Assembly: GCA_027943335.1 (NCBI GenBank)
Contig: BSBK01001302.1
Span: 1,995,501-2,059,500, forward strand
DNA length: 64,000 nucleotides
Origin: Chamaecyparis obtusa
Lineage: Eukaryota; Streptophyta; Pinopsida; Cupressales; Cupressaceae
Direction: 5' to 3'
The notes under the pieces were generated by a model, which searched no databases, was not told where the DNA came from, and saw only the letters and a list, made by a program, of their open reading frames with translations. The position numbers and the translations under genes are program-made. Shown in pieces: positions 13,301 to 23,194 of the stretch. Within the stretch, counting starts at the first letter, position 1; every line of letters starts with the position of its first letter.

Positions 13301-13453
13301 GAGTAGTGGTTGTAACTGGTACATGGATTAGATAGTATGCTATGAAGAACTGGTTGTTCGAGGATTAGGAGACACACAGAAAGATTCTTCATTATTCAAA
13401 CCTCACCATTGCATCAAATGTCCACTTAATCAGATATGGGGGAAGACTGTAAA
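10365..13453 (+). pseudogene. Decayed gene with DDE-transposase-like motifs
   Basis: From 10365 to about 12360 one frame can be followed through several stops. It opens with a basic segment (KEHERDKEKKREIIRQLREQ), then 18-residue repeats, a Cys stretch (CTCQRN), a helical region (RALGRHQRVEDPNS), and a central domain with TCCCMVYIEF and CINCGG. Later come VVEFAENY (12218-12241), then after a frameshift FYISDDHSH, then in a third frame EAGHGKGEHDGAGACIKRAL (about 12583), a TAG at 12703, and a Cys/Trp-rich tail (VCFCSSCVNEYWDW). A last piece (DNEEGRDYYLCRCVEAKKKL) ends near 13453. The FAENY...ISDD...HGKG.HDGAGA order recalls a family of large uncharacterised proteins in invertebrates, non-seed plants and conifers that look like DDE transposases. 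The family assignment is from memory and unnamed. It is clearly a pseudogene. Confidence 0.55.
10659..10911 (+). repeat. 54-bp coding tandem repeat, nearly five copies
   Basis: Units start at 10659, 10713, 10767, 10821 and 10875, and each encodes 18 residues of the form GTPMYHVEGTPLSTFEGV. The unit length is a multiple of three and the frame is kept, so the array evolved as protein sequence. The unit carries two GT(P/T) motifs and suggests a disordered N-terminal region of the transposase-like protein. Confidence 0.85.
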
Positions 13454-15486
13454 ATAAAACTCTTTGGAAGGTTTGTGAGTCAAACCACGAGGCAATACTT
13501 GAGACAATCAAGGGTAGGGCAGACCCAATTGGTTTATTGGACTAAATGGACATACAAAATATCATAACATGTCAAATTTATATAGCACTGTAAATTGGGT
13601 GGATTGTAAATTGCTCATGCATTACCCCATATGTATAATGGGAAGTTTGTAAGATTTAATAACAACCTTTCTCTTCTATTTTTTGGGGCAATACAGGAAG
13701 ATTTTCTCTACTCAGCTCTATTAGCACTTGCAAAAATTTCATGGTCTCATCTATTTTCTTTTGGTCTCTAGAATTATCTTTGTATCTCTGGTTTGAAAAC
13801 CCTAGATCCATTTTCAAAAATGTAGCCGTTAGTGCAAATAAACCCTAAGTCTGCCCTGGCCCTATTCTAATTTTGCATTACCTTTTTAGGGTGACTTAAA
13901 ATAATAAATCCACATGTGCTTATTAAAAGATCACTTTACCATGTTTGCGGTTAGGTTTTCATGTGTCGGTGGGGTCCCCTTTAATTTTTCCTAAGTCCTA
14001 AGTTCCTCCGGCCATTTTATTTCTCCTAAGTCCCTGCACTTTAATATTTCAAATGTTCTCGGCTTTATATTTCCATGGGCCTATCTCTTACACCATCTCA
14101 ATCCAATGGTTGCATAAGTTCTCATCGGGCTGTGTCAGAGGTATGCGAAGATGTGCCCGCCATCGATTCTCTTGTATGACATATCTTTTAAACCGAGTAG
14201 GTCCACTGCCATGTTGGCATAGTTGGCGTTCTCTCATTGGTCGGTGTATTGCTGAGAAGGATCTTGTTAGTGGGGCCTGCAATGAAGCCTTTTTAATCTA
14301 TAGTTGGTGTATGATCTTAAAGAATATTCCTACCCCATGAGATCATGCACCATCCATTGATTTTGAATCTTTCTTGGATGTGTCAGTGGGGCCTGGTTGC
14401 TGGCATATTTTTCAGTGGGACCTGACAAGTTTTGGATCAACGGTCGGCGTATGATCTTAAGGAATATTCTTGCCCCATGCGATCATATGCCAGCTGTCCA
14501 TTTTGATGTTGGAGGATTTGTGGGTCTTGTGTTAGAGTGACTGGGCAAATTTGATGAATGAAATGGTGACATGTGGCATAAAAGCGGGCCCATTTGTGGG
14601 TCTGAGCAGTTTGGCGGTCCTGATAGTATATTTGGTAGCTTGATAAATTTTCAAAGGCGTTCACATGTTCGTGTGATTTTTTAGCAGAGGATCCAATTGA
14701 TTTAGAGATCTAGCAAACAGTGGTCGTGCATTCGCTAAATTTTTGGTGGAGGTGCTATTATTTCTGCAAACTGGCGAAAAGCCTTCAGTCACCAGATAAA
14801 GTGGGCCCTAAGGTTTTGAGGTAGCATAGGGTGGATGATCTAATGGATGGCGTAAGTTCGCATAAGAGTGTGTCAGAGGCTTAATATTATGTGCCAACCG
14901 TTGATTTCATATCTTGTCAGAGGGTTGTCAGGGTGGGGTAAGATTCTTCATCGGATGACCGGCGTATGTTCTGGTAGAATCTTGGAGGTCTATGAAAAGA
15001 TGAGACTAGCCGTCGATCTTCTTGTGTGGGCCCAATTAATTTCTTAGTGTCTTTGGCGGTTGTGATAAAATGCTTAGCAGCCCGATAAATTTTACATGAG
15101 ATTGCTCATTCGTGAGAAGATTTGGCAGTGCCCCAATTTGTTTGGCAATTCAGCAAAGGCAAGGCACGTAATCGCTAAATTATTTAGCGGAGGTAAAAGT
15201 ATTCTACGAACTGGAAAAACTCTTTAGTCACCAATTCGCCATATGTGACCGGGTTAAGTTGTATGCCTCTATTTGTTGGGTCGCTGGGTTAAATGATGAG
15301 TTATCCTAAATGATGGGTTAAATGATGGGTTAAGTTGTATGCCTCTATTTTTTGGGTCACTAGTGTATGTGTGTGTGTCGAAGTGATCCTAAATGATTTG
15401 TGTATCAAAAATTGTTAGCACTATTATAATGGTTTGTTTATACAAAAATGTTAACACTATTCATTTATTATTCTATCTTTTTATAG
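13454..15486. other. Noncoding region with degenerate LTR-like subrepeats
   Basis: No gene is seen. From about 13930 the sequence is richer in GC and carries phrases such as TTTTTCCTAAGTCC and AACGGTCGGCGTATGATC. These recall the TTTTTCCTAAGTC and TCTAACGG words in the Tat-like LTRs at 36275-38745. A diverged unit of about 138 bp appears at 14303-14367 and 14441-14505 (TATGATCTTAARGAATATTC). A 76-bp-offset duplication (TTAAGTTGTATGCCTCTATT) lies at 15254 and 15330. It may be a relic LTR; no termini or target duplication could be fixed. Missing upstream exons of the terpene synthase were not found here. Confidence 0.4.
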
Positions 15487-18310
15487 ATATTGGAATGATG
15501 GAAGAGTTATCTCTTGGCGGAGCAAAAATCCTATCCTTGATCTCAAAATTACTCCTTTGGAATTCTGAATTATTCATCTTAATGGATATTGTGTATCTCC
15601 AAGTTTAGATTTTCTTATTTATCTTGTATCTATTGTAATTCATTTTGTGTTGTAGGAAAATGTAGAATCTTATTTCAAGTAATCAATTTTTATGTGTCTA
15701 TGTATGTATTTCTAATATTGTTGCTTAGCATATGTTTTTCAAAACTTCCAAAATGAAATGGGACAAGTCAGTCATCTTGAGAAATATAAAGGAGATGAAT
15801 CATTAAGAAGTCTATTGAGTTTATATCGAGCTTTAGAGATTTACTTTCCAGAGGAGAATATCTTGAACCAGACCAAAATGGTTGCTTCTACATGCCTACA
15901 ACAAGGAATTGATGAAAATCAAGAATTAATAAACAAAAGTCAACTTCTATTAGAGGCAAGCATTCCATTAATTATAAGAAACTTTAGTAGCCTATTATAA
16001 GATTGTGTATTGAACATACATGTAATATCTAACTCAATGGTTGTGGCATACAAAATTTAAGCATATTAATTGACTAGATAAGAATGTAAAAGTAGGAAGA
16101 TTTATCTTGTACATTAACAAAACTTTGGATGACATATTTATTAGTGATTTTATTAAGTTTGATCTTGATGGAGGATAATTTCTAGTTATTCCATGTGAAT
16201 AAGGGTCCTTGTGGATCTTTGAATTATTTAACAAATATTTTCTCTTTAAAGTGATAAATCATCATATTAAAAGATTGAGATAGTACAATGTGATTAGATG
16301 TGGGGTTCTTTTTAAATATAAAAACTAACAAATCATTTTTTAGGGCATTGACCTCTCACCTTATCATAGTAATCAATTTATTTTACCACTTGACCAAATA
16401 GGTGGTCCTTGGATAAGACTTCATTTATTCTTTCAACTTGTAGTTTGTGCACGCTTTCTTGAGTTATTCATTTGGCTTGGTACTTTTTAAATTTAATATA
16501 ATCTCATCTAATTTTAATTGTATAGGTCGAATATGTTATGAAATATCCAGAGAAGTGTAGAGTCCCTAGATGGGAGGCAAGGAACTATATCAAAATATTT
16601 AGACAAGACAATAATGCTTCAATGTGCACGAAGGGAGTTTATGAGTAAGTCCAAACATCATTTCATGCCCACCTTTCTTAATAATTTGCATAGTAAGAAC
16701 TCATTCAATTATGCTTAATATAAATTTATTTATTTCTTCACTTCATGCAGGAATGTCATATTGTCTAACTTGCCAAATCTAATCTAAAAGTAATAATCAT
16801 TTTACTTTTTCTTTAGAATGCCAATTGATAGAAGAAAGAAGATTTTGGAATTGGCAATACTAGACTTTAACATTTTGCAATCATCAACACCCTAATAAGC
16901 TCAAAATTCTATCCAAGTAAGGGAACTAACTATGTAGTACTTTATCCTTGTTTATACAAATTTCAAATTAATCTAGTTTAGGAGTTCATTGTTTTCCTTA
17001 AAATGCTAATAGGGTCAAATATTTTGGTTTTTGGGATAGATGATGGAATGAGTCAAAAGTGAAGGAACTAAGCATATTCAGGCAATGACATGTGGAATTC
17101 TATTTTTTGCATGCATGTGGACTTTATGAGAAAGAATTCTCTGCAACTAGGCTTTGCTATGCTAAAGTTGGTGCTTTCATTACTCTTCTTGATGATATTT
17201 TTGACACTTATGGAACCATCAATGAGCTTGTACCTTTTGCAACAACTTTGATCAAGTATGTTAATATATTATTATGATATCCTTTTCTTGTATATGTTGA
17301 TATTATTTGTGTAGATGTTATTTATTATAATTTTTATGTTAGGTGGGACATGTCAATAATGAATCACCTTCTAGAATATATGAAAACATGTTTCCAATTT
17401 GCCCACAAAACATACATGGAAATAGCTTCAAATGTAGCGAAGATACATGGTCCATGTGTACAAAAGTGGATGCCTTCAATGTTGTAAGTTATTCCATTGC
17501 AACTAAATTTAGTTTAGAGTTTGAATATCTAAAAAACATTATATTTTGATTTTATCCAAGAAATCATTTGTTACTATAACTCTATTGGTAAATTCTTGAT
17601 TTTGATTTTATTCAAGGAATCATTTGTTTCTATAACTCTAATATTATATTATTGATTTTAAATTGAAGTGGAAGACTATTATTTTGGCACAACCTCAAGA
17701 TGCAGAGTGGATTGCTCAAAATTATCTCCCAAGTTTGACTGAATATTTAAAAACTTCTGTACCATCTACGACAGTTCCGGTCCTCACATTATTTTCCATG
17801 ATTTTAATTGACACAAGTTTCCCTGATGATATTATTGAAAAAAATAATAAGTTCCAAAGTTGTGTTGCATGGGGTTGCCAACTAGTTGATGACTCCAAAG
17901 ATTTTCAGGTACATATCTACTATTATGTAAATATTGTTGATTCATTATCTATGAAGTATACATTCTAATAAAAATTGACATGAATATTTATTTTCAATGA
18001 TTTTTTGAAGGATGAGAAAGAACATGGAGAGAGTGCATCGTGGATAGAGTGTTATATGAAGGACAATCCTAGAACTACAAGGGAGCAAGCTTTAGATCAT
18101 GTCAAAATGCTTATCAAGTTAAATTTTGAAGAATTGATGAAATACTATTTATTCTATGAGTATGACATACCAATTAGTTGCAAGAGATTATATTTTAATA
18201 TGTATAGGTTTGTAGCTTTCATTTGGAGGGACACAGATGGGTTTTCAAAATCAAGCAAGGGTATTAGAGATGACATAATGAAGACTCTAATTGTACCCAT
18301 ATATTTTTAG
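15487..18310 (+). pseudogene. Terpene synthase pseudogene (TPS-d-like), N-terminally truncated
   Basis: Eight exons follow the order of class I terpene cyclases, enzymes that ionise prenyl diphosphates: 15487-15602 (YWNDG, GYCVSP), 15729-15955 (LEKYKGDESLRSLLSLYRA), 16526-16643 (CRVPRWEARNYIKIFRQ), 16817-16915, 17040-17255, 17343 to about 17482, 17669-17908, 18011-18310. The metal-binding DDxxD motif is present (LLDDIFDTYGT, 17191) and so is the second motif (LVDDSKDFQDEKEHGES), though its Ser/Thr position is Asp. The end SSKGIRDDIMKTL and final IYF are natural. Breaks: TGA at 15566, 17041 and 17086, a frameshift near 16881, a GC in place of GT at the exon 2 donor, and an exon 6/7 junction out of phase. 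N-terminal exons are missing. The gymnosperm-specific TPS-d assignment and the product are inference. Confidence 0.88.
17548..17650 (+). repeat. Intron-internal duplication
   Basis: Within the intron before exon 7 of the terpene synthase, a segment of about 55 bp (TGATTTTATCCAAGAAATCA onward) occurs twice with a few substitutions, near 17548 and 17603. It is a local tandem duplication of no evident function. Confidence 0.7.
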
Positions 18311-19859
18311 AGTAGAAGTGAGACAAATAATAGATAAATATTTAGTACCATTCATTTGTATGTGATGTATTATATTTATGATTTATATATTTACAAGATA
18401 TAGGATTGTAAAGGAATGCGACAATTATGCAATAATTAGTATATATTATTCTTACAAAAAAAAAAGTTTTATTTTATCACAATTACCATCTATGGAATGT
18501 TTATTTTAGATATTATATATTGAAATGTTTATTATTTAATTGACCTTATTTGACCCTACCATCTTCTTTTATTAATAATATTTTTAATACAAAATTGACA
18601 AATTATTTCAATAAATCTATTCAAACTATAATATTGATTGCATATACAAAGAATTAAAATGATCACATAAATGATATATCCATACATAATATAAGATTTA
18701 AAAGGTAAAATTAAAATTGTTTTTTTTAAAATAATTTATTTATTATTATAAATAATCAAATTTGCAAAAAAAATATTCTTGATACAAAGAAAATAAAATA
18801 TAAAAGAAACCATTTCCAATCTTAAAAAGATTATTATAGGATGTAAATTTTGAAAAAAAATCATTTTAACATTTATACTATTAAATAATTTTTATAATTA
18901 ATATTTTCTTATATGACTACAATTTTACATTTAATATTTCATTTAGTTTAGAAAGTATGTTGTTGTTTATAGTGATTCTTGTCAACTTTTGAAAAAATAA
19001 GTTACAATTTTCTTCTTATTAATAGATGTTTATTATGTAATTTTTTATTTTTTATCTATAAGAGGCATAAGGGAATCATGTCATATATAATAAAGAATTT
19101 TGTTTTGAAAGTGCATGCCTTGGAAATAGGGATGCATAAAACAACCAAGGCATAGCATCTGACAACTTGGACTACACCATTAAAACACATGCTAGACCTA
19201 TCCTAACATGGGTCGTAGAACTTATTCAAATTCAAGAGTTTTACATTTTCTTGAATGATCTTAATGTCATTTGGAGAGTTTTACATTCTCTTGAATGATC
19301 TTAGTGTCATTTGGAGATTTTGTTGAGAGGATTGCTTCTTCACTTCTATCCAGTTCTGATTTGCTTCTAGGATAGGGATGCCCTTAAACAACACATAGTA
19401 AGCTACTTTGAGCCCTTATGTGGCATGTGTGGTCTCATTTCTATCAAGAGTGCATCTTCCCTTTCCCACTCCATCTGTACTCTCCATTAATTTCAAACCC
19501 AAATTATTCTTGCTTAAAAGCCCGAAAAACTAATTTGATCTCATAAACCAAGACATTAGTTGCTAAAGTAAGGTAGACTATTCTCAAAGAGATGTGAGTG
19601 AGGAATTCAAAGCAAAGCAAATACAAAATTGGTTGTTGTAGTGGCAACATTCAGAGTTTTGAAAGAGTGTAAGGGGATTATGGTTAGAAATTATAGTCGA
19701 AAGTACTCTAGAACTAATAGGTTTGCAAAATATGAAAGCATAGAGCTCTATTTTTCCACCTCCTTAGAGTTTTGACTAACAAAAATGTACTAAGTTTTAA
19801 TGGGCTAATCTACAATGATTTCCTATATATGGAAAGAGAATGAATTTTGTAATATGATT
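18311..19859. other. AT-rich spacer downstream of terpene synthase
   Basis: Apart from a short tandem repeat at 19236-19315, this is AT-rich DNA with no open frame of note and no recognised element. The first bases probably include the old 3' untranslated region of the terpene synthase. Confidence 0.5.
19236..19315. repeat. 40-bp direct duplication
   Basis: GAGTTTTACATTYTCTTGAA with 20 following bases is present twice back to back (19236-19275 and 19276-19315) with only a couple of differences. Confidence 0.9.
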
Positions 19860-21960
19860 ATTTTTTATTAGGGGAAAGAAAGGTTTTGAAGGGGCCCGAA
19901 ACCCTTTACAAATATATTTTTGAGGGGAATTTGGGAACCCCAATATAAACAAATAACTACAAGAGATGAGGCATTACATAAAAATAGTAGGCACACAATA
20001 GACAAACATCAACCTTGAAATAAAATACCAAACATAACACTATCTACAACAAACAAATAGAAACCTTATAAGAAAGGATCATACAAAGCACTAGCTGCAC
20101 AAGTAAACACAAACAACACATAGAGTTCTTTGAAAAGGCTCCCTTAACCTTGAGCAATAAACCAGGGTTTTACTTGACACCCTTAACCTTGTGACATGAA
20201 ACAATGGTTTTTTTGGGCACCAAAACCCTGACACATTTGGTTTTAACAAGACTCCAAAAACCTTAAAATCTATAGACATAAAGATAAACCTTGAAGGACA
20301 GTTAGACCTTAGTTGAATCTACCAAGTCATCCAATGAAGGAAAAGGGTCAAGGGGTTTTGAAAGGCTCCCCTAACCTTAAAATTGGGTTTAAACTAGCTC
20401 CCAAAACTAAAATGGGTTTTAAAGTGGCTCCGAGAACTACCCAACAACAAGTAGAAAGACAATCTGAACCAGAAATCAACTCCTCAACTATAGCACTCCT
20501 TTCCAACTCAACAAAAAAAGGTTTCCACTGCAATAGGGATGATGAGGGAAGAGAAAACCAACTAGAAATCCAACACCTAAAACAGTCTCACTTCCTTGTA
20601 ACTATCAACAAAGATCAACCACATACAACAACACTCCACCCTCCCATCTAGCAGATCCCCACCTCCATAGGAGACACATCCACCTCAATAGAAACCATGA
20701 AAGAGTAGGAAGGAAGCCAAAGAAGCCAAAAACTCCAAACAACTACATGAAGGAACCTCACCTCCATTGGGGGACACTCCACCACTAAGGGCCCACTTGG
20801 TTCCAGGTATTAACCTGGAATAGTCATTATTTAATGGGAGAATTAAGTAATTCACCGTTTGTGGCCATTTTTTGAATTCCCAAATAAGAAAATTAATCCC
20901 CATTTTTTGGTCAATGCATGGATTAATTAATTCCAAAAAAACCTGGAATTCATTTTTTATTCCAAAATAAGCTTTTCATGGATTCAAAATTACAACAAAA
21001 TGTATAATTCATCAGGTTCGTGCATGAATGGTTAAGGGATTATAATCTTTTTTTTTAATAATTTTATTTTTTAAGTTAATAATATATATTTTAATTTAAA
21101 AATATATAAGTTAAAAATTCATATATATTTTAATTAAAAAACAAACAACAAAAATGCCAAGCTCAAAAATTAAAATTTGTAAGAATTTTTTTTTTATAAT
21201 TATAATTTTTTAATAAGTTAAAAATACATATTGTTCAAATTAATTAAAAAAAAATAAAATAATCCTTATTCCATCCACATTATGGGATCCAAATGTGGAA
21301 TAGATTATTCTAGCTTTTGTTTTCAGCATTAATTAATCTGAGAATAGGTCCTTATTCTAGAATAGACCTGGATAAATTAATTCCATGCACCAAACAGGCC
21401 CTAAAGGATCATCACGAGAAAAGAACTAGGTACAACCACAAAGAGACCACCAAAGAACAAGAAACATGAAGCAACAAGCTCGAATAAGGGACCCGAGAGT
21501 CCCAAAGAAGCCAAAATCTCCCAACCAAAAACACATAGGAGACAAGGTGGGCCCCTTGAAATCTTATAACCTCCGAATGACCACAACACAAAATAGCACC
21601 ACCAATAGAAAGGAGGAATAAATGAAAACCCCCAAACAACACCCACCAACCACCACACCATGCATCAAAAAATACCCACAAAGAGCACCCACCACACCAG
21701 CTATCTAGAAAAACCATTGAGCTCTGCCTCCAAAGAAGACCTAGGATAGAGGGACAAGCCTAAAACCACCACCAAACTAGGCCAAAGTAGACGTAGAAAC
21801 ATGAAGTAAGGTAGGAAAAGACCCAACCACTCCCTCCAAACATCCGGCCACAACAACCCCAAAATGACCAAAAAATAAAACCTCTCCCACACTAAACCAC
21901 TGAAAGCCCAACCTCCACAAAGAGAGAAGAATTTAAGTCTACTAGCATATTTCATCGCTT
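19860..21960 (-). mobile_element. Possible LINE 3' region, unclassified
   Basis: Read on the minus strand, this stretch ends in TTTGTAAAGGGTTTCGGGCC, CCCTTCAAAACC and an A-rich tail at about 19860. That recalls the 3' ends of plant L1-type LINEs. Upstream are low-complexity Phe/Leu/Trp/Gly-rich open frames (21401-21955), with no reverse transcriptase motif. A MITE (20789-21401) splits the region. The LINE call is weak; it may be another long repeat. Degenerate phrases about AACCTTGAG/AACCCTG recur at 20100-20400. Confidence 0.3.
20789..21401. mobile_element. PIF/Harbinger-like MITE
   Basis: A 613-bp noncoding element begins GGGCCCACTTGGTTCCAGG and ends, in reverse complement, GGGCCTGTTTGGTGCATGG. 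The 3-bp target duplication TAA lies at 20786-20788 and 21402-21404. GGGCC...TTGG termini with TAA duplications are typical of Tourist-like, PIF/Harbinger-derived MITEs. Subterminal CCTGGAATA-type words face each other near both ends. The interior is AT-rich and has no transposase, so it depended on an enzyme from elsewhere. Confidence 0.85.
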
Positions 21961-23194
21961 GGAAGTGATGTTGTTCTTTTTCTTTCCCCGTTGATAGATT
22001 TTTTTATTTTCTCTCTTACCTTTTCCATGGTTAACATCTTCACATTTAAGAAATATTATTTATATGGAAAAAATATTGCAGGATAGGCACAAAATGTGTT
22101 TGTTGAGAATCATTTAGAAACATTTAACCAAATGCACAATGTATGTCCAGACTCTTGCAAGCTTTCTAGCATCCTCCCACCATGGGCCAAAATGAGAACT
22201 TTATAATAAGGCGCAGACATCTATTGATTAAGGAATTTTGCCACATTTTGTGTTGTGATTGTCCTAGTGGATGGTAGAAGTACATACACAAAAATATTTT
22301 CAAGAATTTAAATGAAAAAAAAGGAAAAAATATCGACTTAAATTACATCAATTGTAGATGTGTAGCAACTTTTAGTTCTTAGTTATATCATTAATATTTG
22401 AAGGTGTTGGTTAAGCTCTAGACAAAATGCATCAAAAGATGAAGACATAAATTTAGGGAAATTTATAACAAATGCGGAAAATACAATGTTTTTTTTTTCC
22501 ATATTTTTTGTATTTTTACAATACAGAAGATGCAGATCACGAATATGATATGCTAAAACTTTCTGGAAAATCCATTGTCTTTTCTGCATTTTCAAATGTA
22601 CGTTTTGTATGGAGGATAGCCGCGTCGGGATTTGACTACCTATGAATTGACCACTTTCAAATGTACAAGGAATTAGGTTTAATTTTTCTTATGAATTCAA
22701 ATCATTAAAAGAGATGGGTTTTTTTATATTCTGATTATAAAATACCTTATTTAGATGAAAGGAACATTTGTGACTAAAAGCATATAAAAGGATTGAAAAT
22801 AAATAAAACCATGCCTTATATGGAAAGAGGATGAATTTTGTAATGTTTTATCTATCAAAAAATAATCTCTTTGGTGATCTATTGTAATCACTTGATATGA
22901 TATCCTTGGTTCTAAATTTTCTTGGGTTCATACGTTATTTTTTCCAAAAGAGAATTAAGAATCTCCTAGATCTCTTCTTAATGAGCACCATAATTTTTTG
23001 TCTTCATCTAAGGCCAACATGAAATATAGAATTTCTAGTTAATATTGTAGATCCTTGTTGACCACTATTTATTATATTCCTACATAAATTCTTAACATAA
23101 TTGGGATTACATATATTAAACCATTATGAAAATATTGAAAATAGTATCTTGCAATACACTATTTCATAATTACAAATCTCACAAAAGATGCTAT
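21961..23194. other. AT-rich spacer
   Basis: No open frame, terminal repeat or recognisable element was found in this stretch. Frames here are short and AT-biased. Confidence 0.5.

Noticed and set aside
14053..14340. 95-codon frame with Cys and Trp
   Set aside because: It is in the relic repeat region, with no family resemblance and an overlapping antisense frame of equal quality.
21401..21955. Minus-strand Phe/Trp/Gly-rich frames that look like membrane proteins
   Set aside because: Overlapping frames of biased composition in a repeat; one runs to the very edge of the MITE, and no conserved motif is present.
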